Below, one piece after another: positions 7,914 through 15,410 of a DNA stretch of 64,000 bases. The position numbers and the translations under genes were made by a program. Source of the stretch: Marinimicrobium alkaliphilum (GTDB lineage Bacteria; Pseudomonadota; Gammaproteobacteria; Pseudomonadales; Cellvibrionaceae); the NCBI RefSeq assembly GCF_003259155.1, contig NZ_QGMQ01000001.1:186001-250000 (forward strand), written 5' to 3'. Position 1 is the first letter of the stretch. The number at the start of each line of letters is the position of its first letter. The notes below the pieces were generated by a model. It was not told the DNA's origin, did no database searches, and was given only the letters and a program-made list of their open reading frames with translations.

Positions 7914-8342
7914 TCAATGGAATCCCAAAATCTTGGCGCGCTCATCGCTGTAGGAAAAGGCTCTACCGGCCGCCTGGGCCTCGGCCCGGCGCTCATCCAA
8001 CAACTGATAACGGGCGATTTCCTCATCTGGCATATAATGCAGGCAGTCCCCGCCAAAAAACCACAGTAAATCCCGGTGGATCAGGGGCGTCAGGTGCGGA
8101 TAAGCCGTGATGATCCGGCACAGCAACTGCTGACCCTCAAACTGAAAGTCGCCGTCAGAGGCTTTACCGGGCAGCGCTTCCAGCCGAGCCAGAAAAGTGA
8201 GGTCGGTTTCCTCGCAGGTATCCAGAATAAAGGGCGGTTGTTGCTGGATTTGAAGAATCAGATCGCCGGTCAGACGCAAATGATATTGCTGATAGAGGGC
8301 GTCCTGTTCGGTGCTGGGGTCGTATAGGGATTCAGTTGACAT
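7914..8342 (-). CDS. PA2817-family conserved protein
   Basis: This is a protein of about 142 residues, rich in acidic and aromatic residues, with no signal peptide or membrane segment. The stretch DLLWFFGGDCLHYMPDEEI followed by YQLLDERRAE is characteristic of the conserved PA2817 family of pseudomonads. Its function is unknown. It diverges from an ABC-2 exporter with little room for separate promoters. Start choice is uncertain: ATG 8342 leaves a 53-base gap to the exporter, whereas ATG 8372 leaves only 23; neither has a good ribosome-binding site. In Pseudomonas the homologue also lies near an ABC transporter and queF, so the neighbourhood appears conserved. Confidence 0.7.
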   Translation of the reverse strand: MSTESLYDPSTEQDALYQQYHLRLTGDLILQIQQQPPFILDTCEETDLTFLARLEALPGKASDGDFQFEGQQLLCRIITAYPHLTPLIHRDLLWFFGGDCLHYMPDEEIARYQLLDERRAEAQAAGRAFSYSDERAKILGFH

Positions 8343-8395
8343 AGGGGCGGCCCCGCTGGCCTTATTATTCATCGAAAATTCACGTGAGAGGTATT

Positions 8396-9337
8396 ATGAC
8401 AGCTGCGCTGGCAATAAAAAACCTGCACAAGGTGTACGGCAACGATTTTGTGGCGCTCCAGGGTATTTCCCTCGAAGTGCAGCCCGGCGACTTCTTTGCG
8501 CTGCTTGGCCCCAACGGTGCGGGCAAGTCCACCACGATTGGTGTGATCTGTTCCCTGGTGCGCAAAACCTCGGGCGAAGTGTCCATTTTCGGCAAGGATA
8601 TTGATCAGGATTTTTCCGGCGCCAAGAAATTTCTCGGTGTGGTCCCGCAGGAATTCAACTTCAGCCAGTTCGAGAAAGTTGAAGATATTCTGATGCAGCA
8701 GGCGGGCTTCTACGGGCTGCCGCCGGCAAAGGCCCGTATCCAGGTGGACAAATACCTCAAGCGCCTGAGCTTGTGGGACAAGCGCAGCCAGCCCGCGCGC
8801 ATGCTCTCTGGCGGCATGAAGCGCCGCCTGATGATTGCCCGCGCCCTGGTGCACGAGCCCAAACTGCTGATCCTGGACGAACCCACGGCGGGTGTGGATA
8901 TCGAGCTGCGCCGCTCCATGTGGGACTTTCTGCGTGAAATCAACGCGGCGGGTACCACCATCATTCTCACCACTCATTACCTGGAAGAGGCCGAGAGCCT
9001 GTGCCGGAACGTGGCCATCATTGACGAAGGGCGCATTATCAAAAACACCGGCGTGCGCAGCTTGCTGCAGGAGCTGAATAAAGAAGTGTTTGTATTTGAT
9101 GCCGCCGAACCGCTGGCCCAGCCACCCGCGCTGGAAGGGCTGCCGGTTAAACAGGTGGACGAGCGCTGTTTCGAGGTGGAAATTGAAAAAGGCCAATCCC
9201 TTAACGGGGTGTTTGACCAGTTGTCGGCGCAAGATATCAGAGTGGTGAGCATGCGCAACAAAGCCAACCGACTCGAGGAGTTGTTTGTCGCCATGGTCAA
9301 TGCCAATAAGCCGGAAAACAAGGAGGCTGCACAGTGA
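8396..9337 (+). CDS. ABC-2 type exporter, ATP-binding subunit
   Basis: This 313-residue ATPase has Walker A (GPNGAGKST, near residue 40), a Q-loop (VPQEFNF), the signature LSGGMKRRL, Walker B (LLILDEPTAGVD) and an H-loop (LTTHYLEEAE). The C-terminal 90 residues are an extension typical of the YadG/CcmA-like group. ATG 8396 is chosen over an upstream GTG at 8384 because GAGAGG precedes it by a short spacer. Its stop overlaps the start of the permease gene by four bases, so the two are co-translated. It powers export of an unidentified substrate, and the homology resembles the YadGH pair. Confidence 0.92.
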   Translation: MTAALAIKNLHKVYGNDFVALQGISLEVQPGDFFALLGPNGAGKSTTIGVICSLVRKTSGEVSIFGKDIDQDFSGAKKFLGVVPQEFNFSQFEKVEDILMQQAGFYGLPPAKARIQVDKYLKRLSLWDKRSQPARMLSGGMKRRLMIARALVHEPKLLILDEPTAGVDIELRRSMWDFLREINAAGTTIILTTHYLEEAESLCRNVAIIDEGRIIKNTGVRSLLQELNKEVFVFDAAEPLAQPPALEGLPVKQVDERCFEVEIEKGQSLNGVFDQLSAQDIRVVSMRNKANRLEELFVAMVNANKPENKEAAQ

Positions 9338-10107
9338 GTCCGAGTGAACAGTGGGTCGCATTCAGCACCATCGTGCGCAAGGAGATTCGCCGCTTTACCC
9401 GCATCTGGGTGCAAACCCTGCTGCCCCCGGCAATCACCATGGCGCTCTATTTTGTGATTTTTGGGAAGCTGATCGGCAGCCGGATTGGCGAGATGGGCGG
9501 CTTTGATTACATCCAGTTCGTGGTGCCGGGTCTGATCATGATGGCCATTATCACCAACTCCTACTCGAACGTGGTGTCCTCCTTCTTCAGTGCCAAGTTT
9601 CAGCGCAGTATTGAAGAGCTGTTGGTGTCGCCGACGCCGGGCTACGTCATCCTGCTGGGCTACTGCATCGGCAGCATGTGTCGCGGGTTGCTGGTGGGTA
9701 TTGTGGTGACCTGCCTGGCCCTGGCGTTTACCGATTTCCCCATGCACAGTTGGACCATCACGGTAGCCATCGTCTTTCTGACCTCGATGCTGTTTACTCT
9801 GGCGGGCTTTATCAATGCGGTCTTTGCCAACACCTTTGACGATATTTCCATCGTGCCTACCTTTGTGCTGACGCCGCTGACCTATCTGGGAGGTGTGTTT
9901 TACTCCATCGAGCTGTTGTCGGACTTCTGGCAGGGGGTGTCCCTGTTCAATCCGGTGCTCTACATGGTCAACACCTTCCGCTACGGGATGCTTGGGGTGT
10001 CTGATGTGAACATCGTCGGAGCGCTTGTTGGTCTGGTAGTCTGTGTGATTGCGCTCTTTGCGGTGGCGCTGCACCTGCTCAATAGCGGCAAGCGTCTGCG
10101 CAGCTAA
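9334..10107 (+). CDS. ABC-2 type exporter, permease subunit
   Basis: This 257-residue membrane protein has about six predicted transmembrane helices and the ABC2-membrane pattern. A soluble N-terminus holds KEIRRFTRIWVQTLLPP. The first helices follow, and the conserved loop TPLTYLGGVFYSI lies before the final helices. It starts at GTG, overlapping the ATPase stop as GTGA. With the preceding ATPase it forms a dimeric exporter at the inner membrane; the substrate is not evident. QueF follows 13 bases later, so all three may share one transcript. Confidence 0.92.
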   Translation: MSPSEQWVAFSTIVRKEIRRFTRIWVQTLLPPAITMALYFVIFGKLIGSRIGEMGGFDYIQFVVPGLIMMAIITNSYSNVVSSFFSAKFQRSIEELLVSPTPGYVILLGYCIGSMCRGLLVGIVVTCLALAFTDFPMHSWTITVAIVFLTSMLFTLAGFINAVFANTFDDISIVPTFVLTPLTYLGGVFYSIELLSDFWQGVSLFNPVLYMVNTFRYGMLGVSDVNIVGALVGLVVCVIALFAVALHLLNSGKRLRS

Positions 10108-10120
10108 GAGGAACACTTGA

Positions 10121-10942
10121 ATGAGCCATATCGACAAAAGCCTGCTCGGCCAAAGCACCGCCTACGTCACGCACTACGCGCCGGAGTTGTTGTATCCGGT
10201 ACCGCGCGCGGAGTCGCGCGCGCACTTGGGCATCGGCGACAAACTGCCGTTCAAGGGCGTCGATATCTGGACCGCCTATGAGCTGTCCTGGCTGGATCAT
10301 CGGGGCAAGCCCTGGGTCGCTTGGGGTGAGTTCCACATCCCCATCGACAGCCCGAATATCATTGAGTCCAAGTCTTTCAAGCTCTACCTGAACTCCTTTA
10401 ATCAGACGCCGCTGGCCGGGCGCGACGAGCTGGCGAACCGGTTGGTGCGTGATTTGAGCGCGGCGGCGGGTGCGCCGGTGGCGGTGCAGCTGTTCAGCCT
10501 GGAGCAGACCGGGCCAGGTATTCAGGGGGTGTGGCAGGGCGAGTGCCTGGATGAGCTGCCGATCAGCGTCGAGGCCTATACGCCGCAGCCGTCATTTCTG
10601 CGCGTCAAGGACGAAGAAGACGTGAATGAAACCCTCTACAGTCACCTGCTCAAATCCAACTGTCCGGTGACCGGTCAGCCGGATTGGGCGACGGTGCGCA
10701 TCGACTACCGAGGCCAGCCCATCGACCACGAAGGGTTGCTCAAATATATCGTGTCTTTTCGGGAGCATCAGGACTTTCACGAGCACTGTGTCGAACGAAT
10801 GTTTACCGACATCATGGCCCGGTGCGAGCCGGAGGCGCTGAGCGTCTACGCGCGCTACACCCGCCGGGGCGGTTTGGATATCAACCCCTGGCGCAGTACC
10901 GGGAAGGGTTTGCCCAGTGCCGTGCGTCTGGTGCGCCAATAG
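10121..10942 (+). CDS. queF: NADPH-dependent 7-cyano-7-deazaguanine reductase (type II QueF)
   Basis: QueF reduces preQ0 to preQ1 with NADPH in the cytoplasm, a late step of queuosine biosynthesis before insertion into tRNA. The 273-residue length is that of the type II, tandem-domain form. The signature ESKSFKLYLNSFNQT is at residues 82-96. The catalytic Cys181, which forms the thioimide with substrate, lies in SNCPVTGQPDWAT with Asp188. A ribosome-binding site (AAGAGGA) precedes the ATG. It follows the ABC exporter closely and converges with a cyclase gene four bases downstream. Confidence 0.97.
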   Translation: MSHIDKSLLGQSTAYVTHYAPELLYPVPRAESRAHLGIGDKLPFKGVDIWTAYELSWLDHRGKPWVAWGEFHIPIDSPNIIESKSFKLYLNSFNQTPLAGRDELANRLVRDLSAAAGAPVAVQLFSLEQTGPGIQGVWQGECLDELPISVEAYTPQPSFLRVKDEEDVNETLYSHLLKSNCPVTGQPDWATVRIDYRGQPIDHEGLLKYIVSFREHQDFHEHCVERMFTDIMARCEPEALSVYARYTRRGGLDINPWRSTGKGLPSAVRLVRQ

Positions 10943-10945
10943 GGC

Positions 10946-12316
10946 TCAGTGCACCTTGTCCTTGATCTGCTCTGCGGCCTGACGTAACGCCTGCATGACC
11001 TTGGTTTTGTCGTAGTTGCGGATTTTCTCCAGGTCGAGGTACATGGAAAAGCCTTCGGTGTGCTCCTCCATGTAACTTTTGCTGCTGCCCAGGTCCCGGC
11101 GGAAATCCGCCACCTGATAGACTTTGATCGGGTGGCTGAAGCCCTTCACCCGAATCTCGCCCTTATCCCGACACATCACCACGTCTTTCACCAGTGACCA
11201 GGTCTCGTGGGAGATCAGAATTTCGTTGGGCTCAGCGGCGGATTCAAGTCGACTGCCCAGATTCACATGGGTGCCCAGGGCGGTGTAGTTCAAATGGCTG
11301 GTGGTACCGAAAGTGCCGATGGTGCAATAGCCGGTATTGATACCCATGCGCACCTGAAGCGGCCGTTTGATGCCCTGATTGTGCCATTCCTGCTGTAGCG
11401 AGCGCATCCGTTTGCGCATGGTGATGGCCATGGAAAGACAGCGCACGCAATCTGATTTGACGCCCTGACTGGGGCCGTCGCCAAACAGCACCATCATGCC
11501 ATCGCCCATAAACTTGTCGATCGTGCCTCCAAATTGAGTCACGATTTTGGACATCTCGGTCAAGTAGTGGTTGAGCAGCTCGGTCAGGGCTTCGGCCTCC
11601 ATCTCTTCCGACAGCTCGCTAAAATCCTTGATGTCGGAAAAGAACACTGTAATTTTTTTGCGCTCGGTTTGGAGCGTACTTTCGTCGCCTTTAGTGACCG
11701 CCTTCCAGACCGGTGGCGGTAGATAGCGCGACAGTTTGTAAGCACGGATCTTGTGCCACTTCTCCTGCTCTTCGAGCGCCTCCTTGGCACCGTTGAGTTG
11801 GTGAATGCGCTGGTGCATATACACGGCGTAAATCAGAAAGTAGGCACTGATGCCTACCAGGCTGGCGGCGCTGATCTGGACGCTGCTGCTGAAGACCCAT
11901 TCCGGCGTGTGGAACAGCATGCTCAGCATAATGCCGGCAGCGCAGGCAATGTTGTCCTGTATCCATCGGCGCATGCCGCCACTGAGCAGCGCATTGAACT
12001 GCACCATCACCAGGAACAGAATAGTGGGCAAGAGACTGAAGTGTGTCAGGCTGATGACGACGCCAATCAGGCCCGCGTCGATATAGGCGAGCCAGCGATT
12101 GATGCGCGCGTCCTGGCGACGATTGGCGAACCGGTAGGAGATGGCGGTATAGGTGAGCAGGGTTAAGATAACCCCGATATACAGTGGGTCAACCGTTTGC
12201 AGACCCATATGAGCCGCCAGGGTACCCGCGGCGGCAAAACTGATAAGCGCACGAAAATAGAATTGCTGTAGGGGTGTGCCGGTACTTAACTCCGCACTGG
12301 GAATTGACGCGGTCAT
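10946..12316 (-). CDS. Membrane-anchored class III adenylate/guanylate cyclase
   Basis: This 456-residue protein has about five or six N-terminal transmembrane segments (residues about 20-190). A short coiled linker follows (HQRIHQLNGAKEALEEQEKW), and then a class III nucleotide cyclase domain. Metal-binding Asp residues appear in VFFSDIKDFSELSEE and in KFMGDGMMVLFGDG. The substrate and transition-state motif GTTSHLNYTALGTHVNLGSRLE contains the Asn/Arg pair. The N-terminal membrane region probably senses a signal at the inner membrane. Activity as adenylate rather than guanylate cyclase is inferred from family habits and not proven here. The final 60 residues form a helical tail outside the catalytic core. 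Confidence 0.9.
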   Translation of the reverse strand: MTASIPSAELSTGTPLQQFYFRALISFAAAGTLAAHMGLQTVDPLYIGVILTLLTYTAISYRFANRRQDARINRWLAYIDAGLIGVVISLTHFSLLPTILFLVMVQFNALLSGGMRRWIQDNIACAAGIMLSMLFHTPEWVFSSSVQISAASLVGISAYFLIYAVYMHQRIHQLNGAKEALEEQEKWHKIRAYKLSRYLPPPVWKAVTKGDESTLQTERKKITVFFSDIKDFSELSEEMEAEALTELLNHYLTEMSKIVTQFGGTIDKFMGDGMMVLFGDGPSQGVKSDCVRCLSMAITMRKRMRSLQQEWHNQGIKRPLQVRMGINTGYCTIGTFGTTSHLNYTALGTHVNLGSRLESAAEPNEILISHETWSLVKDVVMCRDKGEIRVKGFSHPIKVYQVADFRRDLGSSKSYMEEHTEGFSMYLDLEKIRNYDKTKVMQALRQAAEQIKDKVH

Positions 12317-12496
12317 TGGTTTACACCTTTATCATCTGCCTTTGTATGCTCGGTCGGGGCCCTACTCCGAGGCTGCCCGTGTCTGCGCCCTGATGGACGT
12401 CGTGATTGTTATAGCGAACATTAGACGTTCTTTTGCCGCAAAAGTCTATGCTTGGCTATGCTATGATTTTCTGCTCATTTTTACTTTGGGGGATTT

Positions 12497-13057
12497 ATGA
12501 ACGCGATTGAGATGCTGCACAACCGCCGTTCGATCGGCAAGTTGAGCGCACCCGCGCCCGACGCCCGCCAGCGTGACGCCATCTTTACCGCTGCTTTGCG
12601 CGCCGCCGACCATGGCAATCTCAAGCCCTGGCGCTTTCTCGTGGTTGAAGGTGACGGCCTCGCGGCGCTTGGACAGGCTTATGCGGATGCGGCGCTCGAA
12701 GCTGACCCCGACCTGCCGGAGGAGGTACAAGACTCCTATCGCCGGATGCCCACGCGTGCTCCGCTGGTGGTGGTTGCCATTGCGAGTTGCCAAGAACACC
12801 CCAAAGTCCCTGAATCCGAGCAACTGATTTCCGCCGGCGCCGCCGTCCAGAATATGCTCAATGCCGCCTACGCGCTCGATGTCGGGGCCTTCTGGCGCAC
12901 CGGCCCGCTCGCCTACCACCCCGGCGTCATGCGCCGCCTGGGTCTGGGTGAGCATGAGCGGATCGTCGGCTTCCTCTACCTGGGCACCCCCGCAGGCACT
13001 CCCGCCGACTCCAAGCTACTGGCGACAGACGACTTTTTTAAACCCTGGCCCCGCTAG
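12497..13057 (+). CDS. Nitroreductase family protein (YdjA-like)
   Basis: This 186-residue FMN-dependent oxidoreductase fold is identified by an N-terminal NRRSIGKLSAPAP, the HGNLKPWRFLVVEG flavin-binding segment near residue 40, and the C-terminal ALDVGAFWRTGPLAYHPGVM and IVGFLYLGTP. The length and motifs resemble YdjA, a minimal nitroreductase. Such enzymes reduce nitroaromatics or quinone-like compounds; the natural substrate is unknown. A GGGGG ribosome-binding site precedes the ATG. It diverges from the cyclase gene with a 180-base gap. Confidence 0.9.
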   Translation: MNAIEMLHNRRSIGKLSAPAPDARQRDAIFTAALRAADHGNLKPWRFLVVEGDGLAALGQAYADAALEADPDLPEEVQDSYRRMPTRAPLVVVAIASCQEHPKVPESEQLISAGAAVQNMLNAAYALDVGAFWRTGPLAYHPGVMRRLGLGEHERIVGFLYLGTPAGTPADSKLLATDDFFKPWPR

Positions 13058-13061
13058 AGCG

Positions 13062-13090
13062 TTGCGTTCGAGTCCATGTTTGTGTACATT
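13062..13090 (+). promoter_or_regulatory. Promoter of the tRNA-Ser transcription unit
   Basis: TTGCGT at 13062-13067 and TACATT at 13085-13090 are spaced by 17 bases and followed by a GC-rich discriminator (ACGCCCCCTCGCGC). No comparable promoter is evident nearer the tRNA. If this is the real promoter, the two partial tRNA copies at 13127-13362 are transcribed as a 5' leader. Confidence 0.55.
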
Positions 13091-13126
13091 ACGCCCCCTC
13101 GCGCAACCCGTGATTGCGTGAAATTT

Positions 13127-13362
13127 GGTGAGGTGGCCGAGTGGCTGAGCCGAAGGCAACGCCCGAAGGGGCGGTAACGCGCACGCTGGCGGGTGCCTCC
13201 ATCCAAGTACGATAGAGTAAGAGCACAGGAAAGACGATTTTATTGGTGAGGTGGCCGAGTGGCTGAGCCGAAGGCAACGCCCGAAGGGGCGGTAACGCGC
13301 ACGCTGGCGGGTGCCTCCATCCAAGTACGATAAAGTAAGAGCACAGGAAAGACGATTTTATT
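13127..13362 (+). repeat. Two 118-bp tandem units, each starting with the first 22 bases of tRNA-Ser
   Basis: Units 13127-13244 and 13245-13362 differ at a single base (GATAGAG versus GATAAAG). Each begins with the same 22 bases as the intact tRNA-Ser that starts exactly one period later at 13363. The remaining 96 bases contain GGCAACGCCCGAAGGGGCGG and lack any tRNA body. The series therefore looks like a tRNA 5' end copied twice upstream of the full gene, by slippage or by an element using the tRNA as target. No protein-coding gene is visible here. Confidence 0.93.
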
Positions 13363-13450
13363 GGTGAGGTGGCCGAGTGGCTGAAGGCGCACGCCTGGAA
13401 AGTGTGTATACCGAAAGGTATCGAGGGTTCGAATCCCTCCCTCACCGCCA
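13363..13450 (+). tRNA. tRNA-Ser (anticodon GGA)
   Basis: A type II tRNA with a long variable arm. The acceptor pairs GGTGAGG with CCTCACC and the discriminator is G. The anticodon GGA at 13397-13399 sits in the loop CTGGAAA of a CACGC/GTGTG stem. The variable arm is TATACCGAAAGGTATC, and the T loop is GTTCGAATC. CCA is encoded at 13448-13450. Confidence 0.97.
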
Positions 13451-13460
13451 TATACAAAAA

Positions 13461-13484
13461 AACCCGGCAACTGCCGGGTTTTTT
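13461..13484 (+). terminator. Rho-independent terminator after tRNA-Ser
   Basis: AACCCGGCA pairs with TGCCGGGTT around a two-base loop and is followed by T residues, ten bases after the CCA. The stem is nested inside a longer inverted repeat made from the tRNA 3' end. Confidence 0.93.
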
Positions 13485-13485
13485 C

Positions 13486-13790
13486 GTATATGGCGGTGAG
13501 GGATGATGTGGTTCAAACCCTTGTTCGACCGATCGCCAGGAGCGATCGGTACCGCCGCAGGCGCCCGAAGGGCAGAGCACACGGATGTGCTCTGGTATAT
13601 CCCCCCTCGTGCCGCCGGGACAGCCGTTTTGCACGGCCGAAGGCCGCCCGAAGGGCGAGGGCCATGGATGGCCCGAGTGAATCCCTCGCACCGAAGGGCA
13701 GAGCACACGGATGTGCTCTGGTATATCCCCCCCTCGTGCCGCCGGGACAGCCGTTTTGCACGGCCGAAATGCCGCCCAAGAGCAAGAACA
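13486..13790 (+). repeat. tRNA-Ser trailer element: inverted tRNA 3' end, hairpins and a direct repeat
   Basis: Bases 13486-13503 are the reverse complement of the last 17 or so bases of tRNA-Ser plus its flank (GTATATGGCGGTGAGGG). Next come a hairpin CCGATCGC/GCGATCGG, a GC-rich stem and a hairpin GAGCACA/TGTGCTC. The segment 13565-13641 is then repeated as 13691-13768 with one extra C. Between the copies lies another hairpin, GGGCCAT/ATGGCCC. Open frames here encode only low-complexity Arg/Pro/Gly peptides and are not credible genes. A diverged copy of the first half follows tRNA-Arg. Confidence 0.85.
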
Positions 13791-13799
13791 GCGCGAACT

Positions 13800-13902
13800 G
13801 TCGGATTACGCCCTGCGGGCTAATCCGACCTACTGGAAACGCCGTGCCATTGTTCGAGTAGGTCGGATTAGGCGCAGCCGTAATCCGACACCTGAGGCAC
13901 CT
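13800..13902. repeat. BIME-like palindromic repeat B
   Basis: Two palindromes, 13800-13833 and 13858-13889, with arms GTCGGATTA/TAATCCGAC, are separated by a linker containing CGTGCCATTGTTCG. The element ends with the cap ACCTGAGGCACCT. The arrangement is the same polar unit as in clusters A, C and D, and it lies between the tRNA-Ser trailer and the tRNA-Arg promoter. Confidence 0.9.
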
Positions 13903-13928
13903 GACATCAAAAAAATCCGAAAAAATGC

Positions 13929-13957
13929 TTGACGTATCCGGCACTTATCAATAATAT
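13929..13957 (+). promoter_or_regulatory. Sigma-70 promoter of tRNA-Arg
   Basis: TTGACG (13929-13934) and TAATAT (13952-13957) have an ideal 17-base spacer and a GC-rich discriminator (TCGCCCCC). The tRNA starts 18 bases after the -10 element. Confidence 0.85.
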
Positions 13958-13974
13958 TCGCCCCCGTTGACAAC

Positions 13975-14051
13975 GCACTCGTAGCTCAGCTGGATAGAGT
14001 ACTCGGCTACGAACCGAGCGGTCGGAGGTTCGAATCCTCCCGAGTGCGCCA
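13975..14051 (+). tRNA. tRNA-Arg (anticodon ACG)
   Basis: The acceptor pairs GCACTCG with CGAGTGC, with discriminator G and an encoded CCA at 14049-14051. The anticodon ACG is at 14009-14011 within a CTCGG/CCGAG stem. The D arm is AGCTCAGCTGGATAGAGT and the T loop GTTCGAATC. The first anticodon base is expected to be edited to inosine. Confidence 0.97.
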
Positions 14052-14056
14052 CATAC

Positions 14057-14090
14057 AAAAACCCTGCCTCGCAAGAGGCGGGGTTTTTTT
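14057..14090 (+). terminator. Rho-independent terminator after tRNA-Arg
   Basis: CCCTGCCTC pairs with GAGGCGGGG around GCAA, preceded by A residues and followed by seven T residues. Confidence 0.93.
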
Positions 14091-14215
14091 ATGTGCGCTC
14101 GGCGGGCAGGTGAGAACCTCCGCAGGTTCGACAAATCGCCGGGAGCGATTTGGCCCGCCGAAGGCGCCCGCAGGGTGGCGCACAGGATGTGCGCTAAGCT
14201 ATCCTCTCCGCACTC
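14091..14215 (+). repeat. tRNA-Arg trailer element related to the tRNA-Ser trailer
   Basis: The segment aligns to 13486-13610 downstream of tRNA-Ser. Both contain GTTCGAC, a hairpin enclosing ATCGCC-GGAGCGAT, a CCGCC-AGGCGCCCG stretch and a hairpin around CACA-GGATGTG. The stems differ by paired changes: CCGATCGC/GCGATCGG becomes CAAATCGC/GCGATTTG, and GAGCACA/TGTGCTC becomes GCGCACA/TGTGCGC. The compensatory changes suggest selection on an RNA or DNA structure. It ends about 30 bases before the next gene and could form its leader. Confidence 0.75.
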
Positions 14216-14246
14216 GGTGGAAAAACACAACAAGGACCTTCCCAAA

Positions 14247-15293
14247 ATGACCTTCGATCGCGCCTTCCTCTGGCTCTTCGGCCTCGCCGCTCTGGTAATC
14301 ATCCTGGCGGGCTTCAAAGCCATCAGCCACATCATTACCCCGTTTTTACTGGCAGCGTTTCTGGCGATCATCTCGGCCCCGCCGCTGGCCTGGATGCAGC
14401 GCAAGGGCGTGCCGGGGCCGCTTGCCATGGTGTTGTTGTTTGTCGGTGTGGGGCTGTCATTGTTTCTGGTATTTCTGGCGCTCAAGAGTGCGGCTGAGGA
14501 TCTGGCCAGCCAGGCGCCTTTTTATCAGCAGCGCCTGGCTGAACTGTTCGCGTCGGTGCAGGGGGTGTTGCGCTCTTCAGGCTTACCTGAGGACATGGTG
14601 CCCCAGGATTTTCCGGTGCCGGATATGGGCACCATCACGGATATCGCTCGGCGCCTGGCCGGGGGTATCGGTCAGTTTACGGCGTCGCTGTTTTTTGTCC
14701 TGCTGGCGTTCATGTTTATTCTATTGGAAGAGCGCACTTTGCCGGGCAAGTTGAATGCGGCTTTTCCAAGCAACCGTCGGGCTCGGGTGCGGGCGCGCCG
14801 TTTTCTGCGCTCGGTCAACCGCTACCTGGTGATCAAAACCACCGCCAGTGTCGCCACCGGACTTATTGTCGGGATCGGGCTGTTGTGGCTGGGTGTGGAC
14901 TTCGCCATTCTCTGGGGCATCCTCGCCGGGTTGCTCAACTTTATTCCCACCATCGGTTCGATTATTGCGGCTATTCCGGCGGTGCTGATCGCTTTGTTGG
15001 GGCTCGGTACGGTGGAGGCGTTGGTGGTGGTTGTGATCTACGCGGTGCCCAATGTTCTGATCGGCAGTGTCCTTGAGCCGCGCCTGATGGGGCAGACTCT
15101 GGGCTTGTCACCGGTGGTGGTACTGGTGTCCTTGTTGGTGTGGGGCTGGGTGTTCGGCCCGGTGGGGATGTTGTTGTCGATTCTGTTGACCATGATCGTG
15201 AAGCTCGCACTGGAATCCAGTCCGCACACCCGCTGGTTGGGCATTCTGTTGAGCGATAAAGCCAAGGCGCGGGCGGACGTTGCGGTCCGATAA
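14247..15293 (+). CDS. AI-2E family (PerM-like) membrane transporter
   Basis: This 348-residue inner-membrane protein has about eight transmembrane segments and the family pattern. The N-terminus holds FKAISHIITPFLLAAFLAII. A soluble stretch of about 80 residues follows, and then LLAFMFILLEE, a conserved VNRYLVIKT, and the C-terminal WGILAGLLNFIPTIGSIIAAIP with GPVGMLLSILLT. Members transport varied substrates, such as autoinducer-2 or sodium/proton exchange, so the substrate is open. ATG 14247 is chosen because the upstream frame is the tRNA trailer repeat; AAGGACC lies ten bases before it. Confidence 0.9.
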   Translation: MTFDRAFLWLFGLAALVIILAGFKAISHIITPFLLAAFLAIISAPPLAWMQRKGVPGPLAMVLLFVGVGLSLFLVFLALKSAAEDLASQAPFYQQRLAELFASVQGVLRSSGLPEDMVPQDFPVPDMGTITDIARRLAGGIGQFTASLFFVLLAFMFILLEERTLPGKLNAAFPSNRRARVRARRFLRSVNRYLVIKTTASVATGLIVGIGLLWLGVDFAILWGILAGLLNFIPTIGSIIAAIPAVLIALLGLGTVEALVVVVIYAVPNVLIGSVLEPRLMGQTLGLSPVVVLVSLLVWGWVFGPVGMLLSILLTMIVKLALESSPHTRWLGILLSDKAKARADVAVR

Positions 15294-15300
15294 TACTTGA

Positions 15301-15320
15301 GCCCGGTCGGGCTTTGGGGG
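15301..15320 (+). terminator. Weak terminator-like hairpin after the AI-2E gene
   Basis: AGCCCG pairs with CGGGCT around a three-base loop, followed by TTGGGGG, not a clean T-tract. It lies eight bases after the stop codon. Confidence 0.4.
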
Positions 15321-15410
15321 ATTATAGGCGCCGCAAACCCCGCGCACACGGGGCAATAAGGCGTCAACGCCAACCAATGACCTGACTTTATCAACCAACG
15401 AGACCCGACC

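Noticed and set aside
13127-13362. The two 118-bp units as tRNA pseudogenes or extra tRNA-Ser genes
   Set aside because: Only the first 22 bases match; the anticodon, variable and T arms are absent.
13089-13706. Open frames of 60-200 codons covering the tRNA-Ser region on both strands
   Set aside because: They read through tRNA, terminator and hairpin repeats and give low-complexity peptides typical of misannotated tRNA antisense frames.
13363-14051. An integrated prophage or island using the tRNA genes as attachment sites
   Set aside because: No integrase, no duplicated tRNA 3' end in direct orientation and no mobile-element genes are found nearby.
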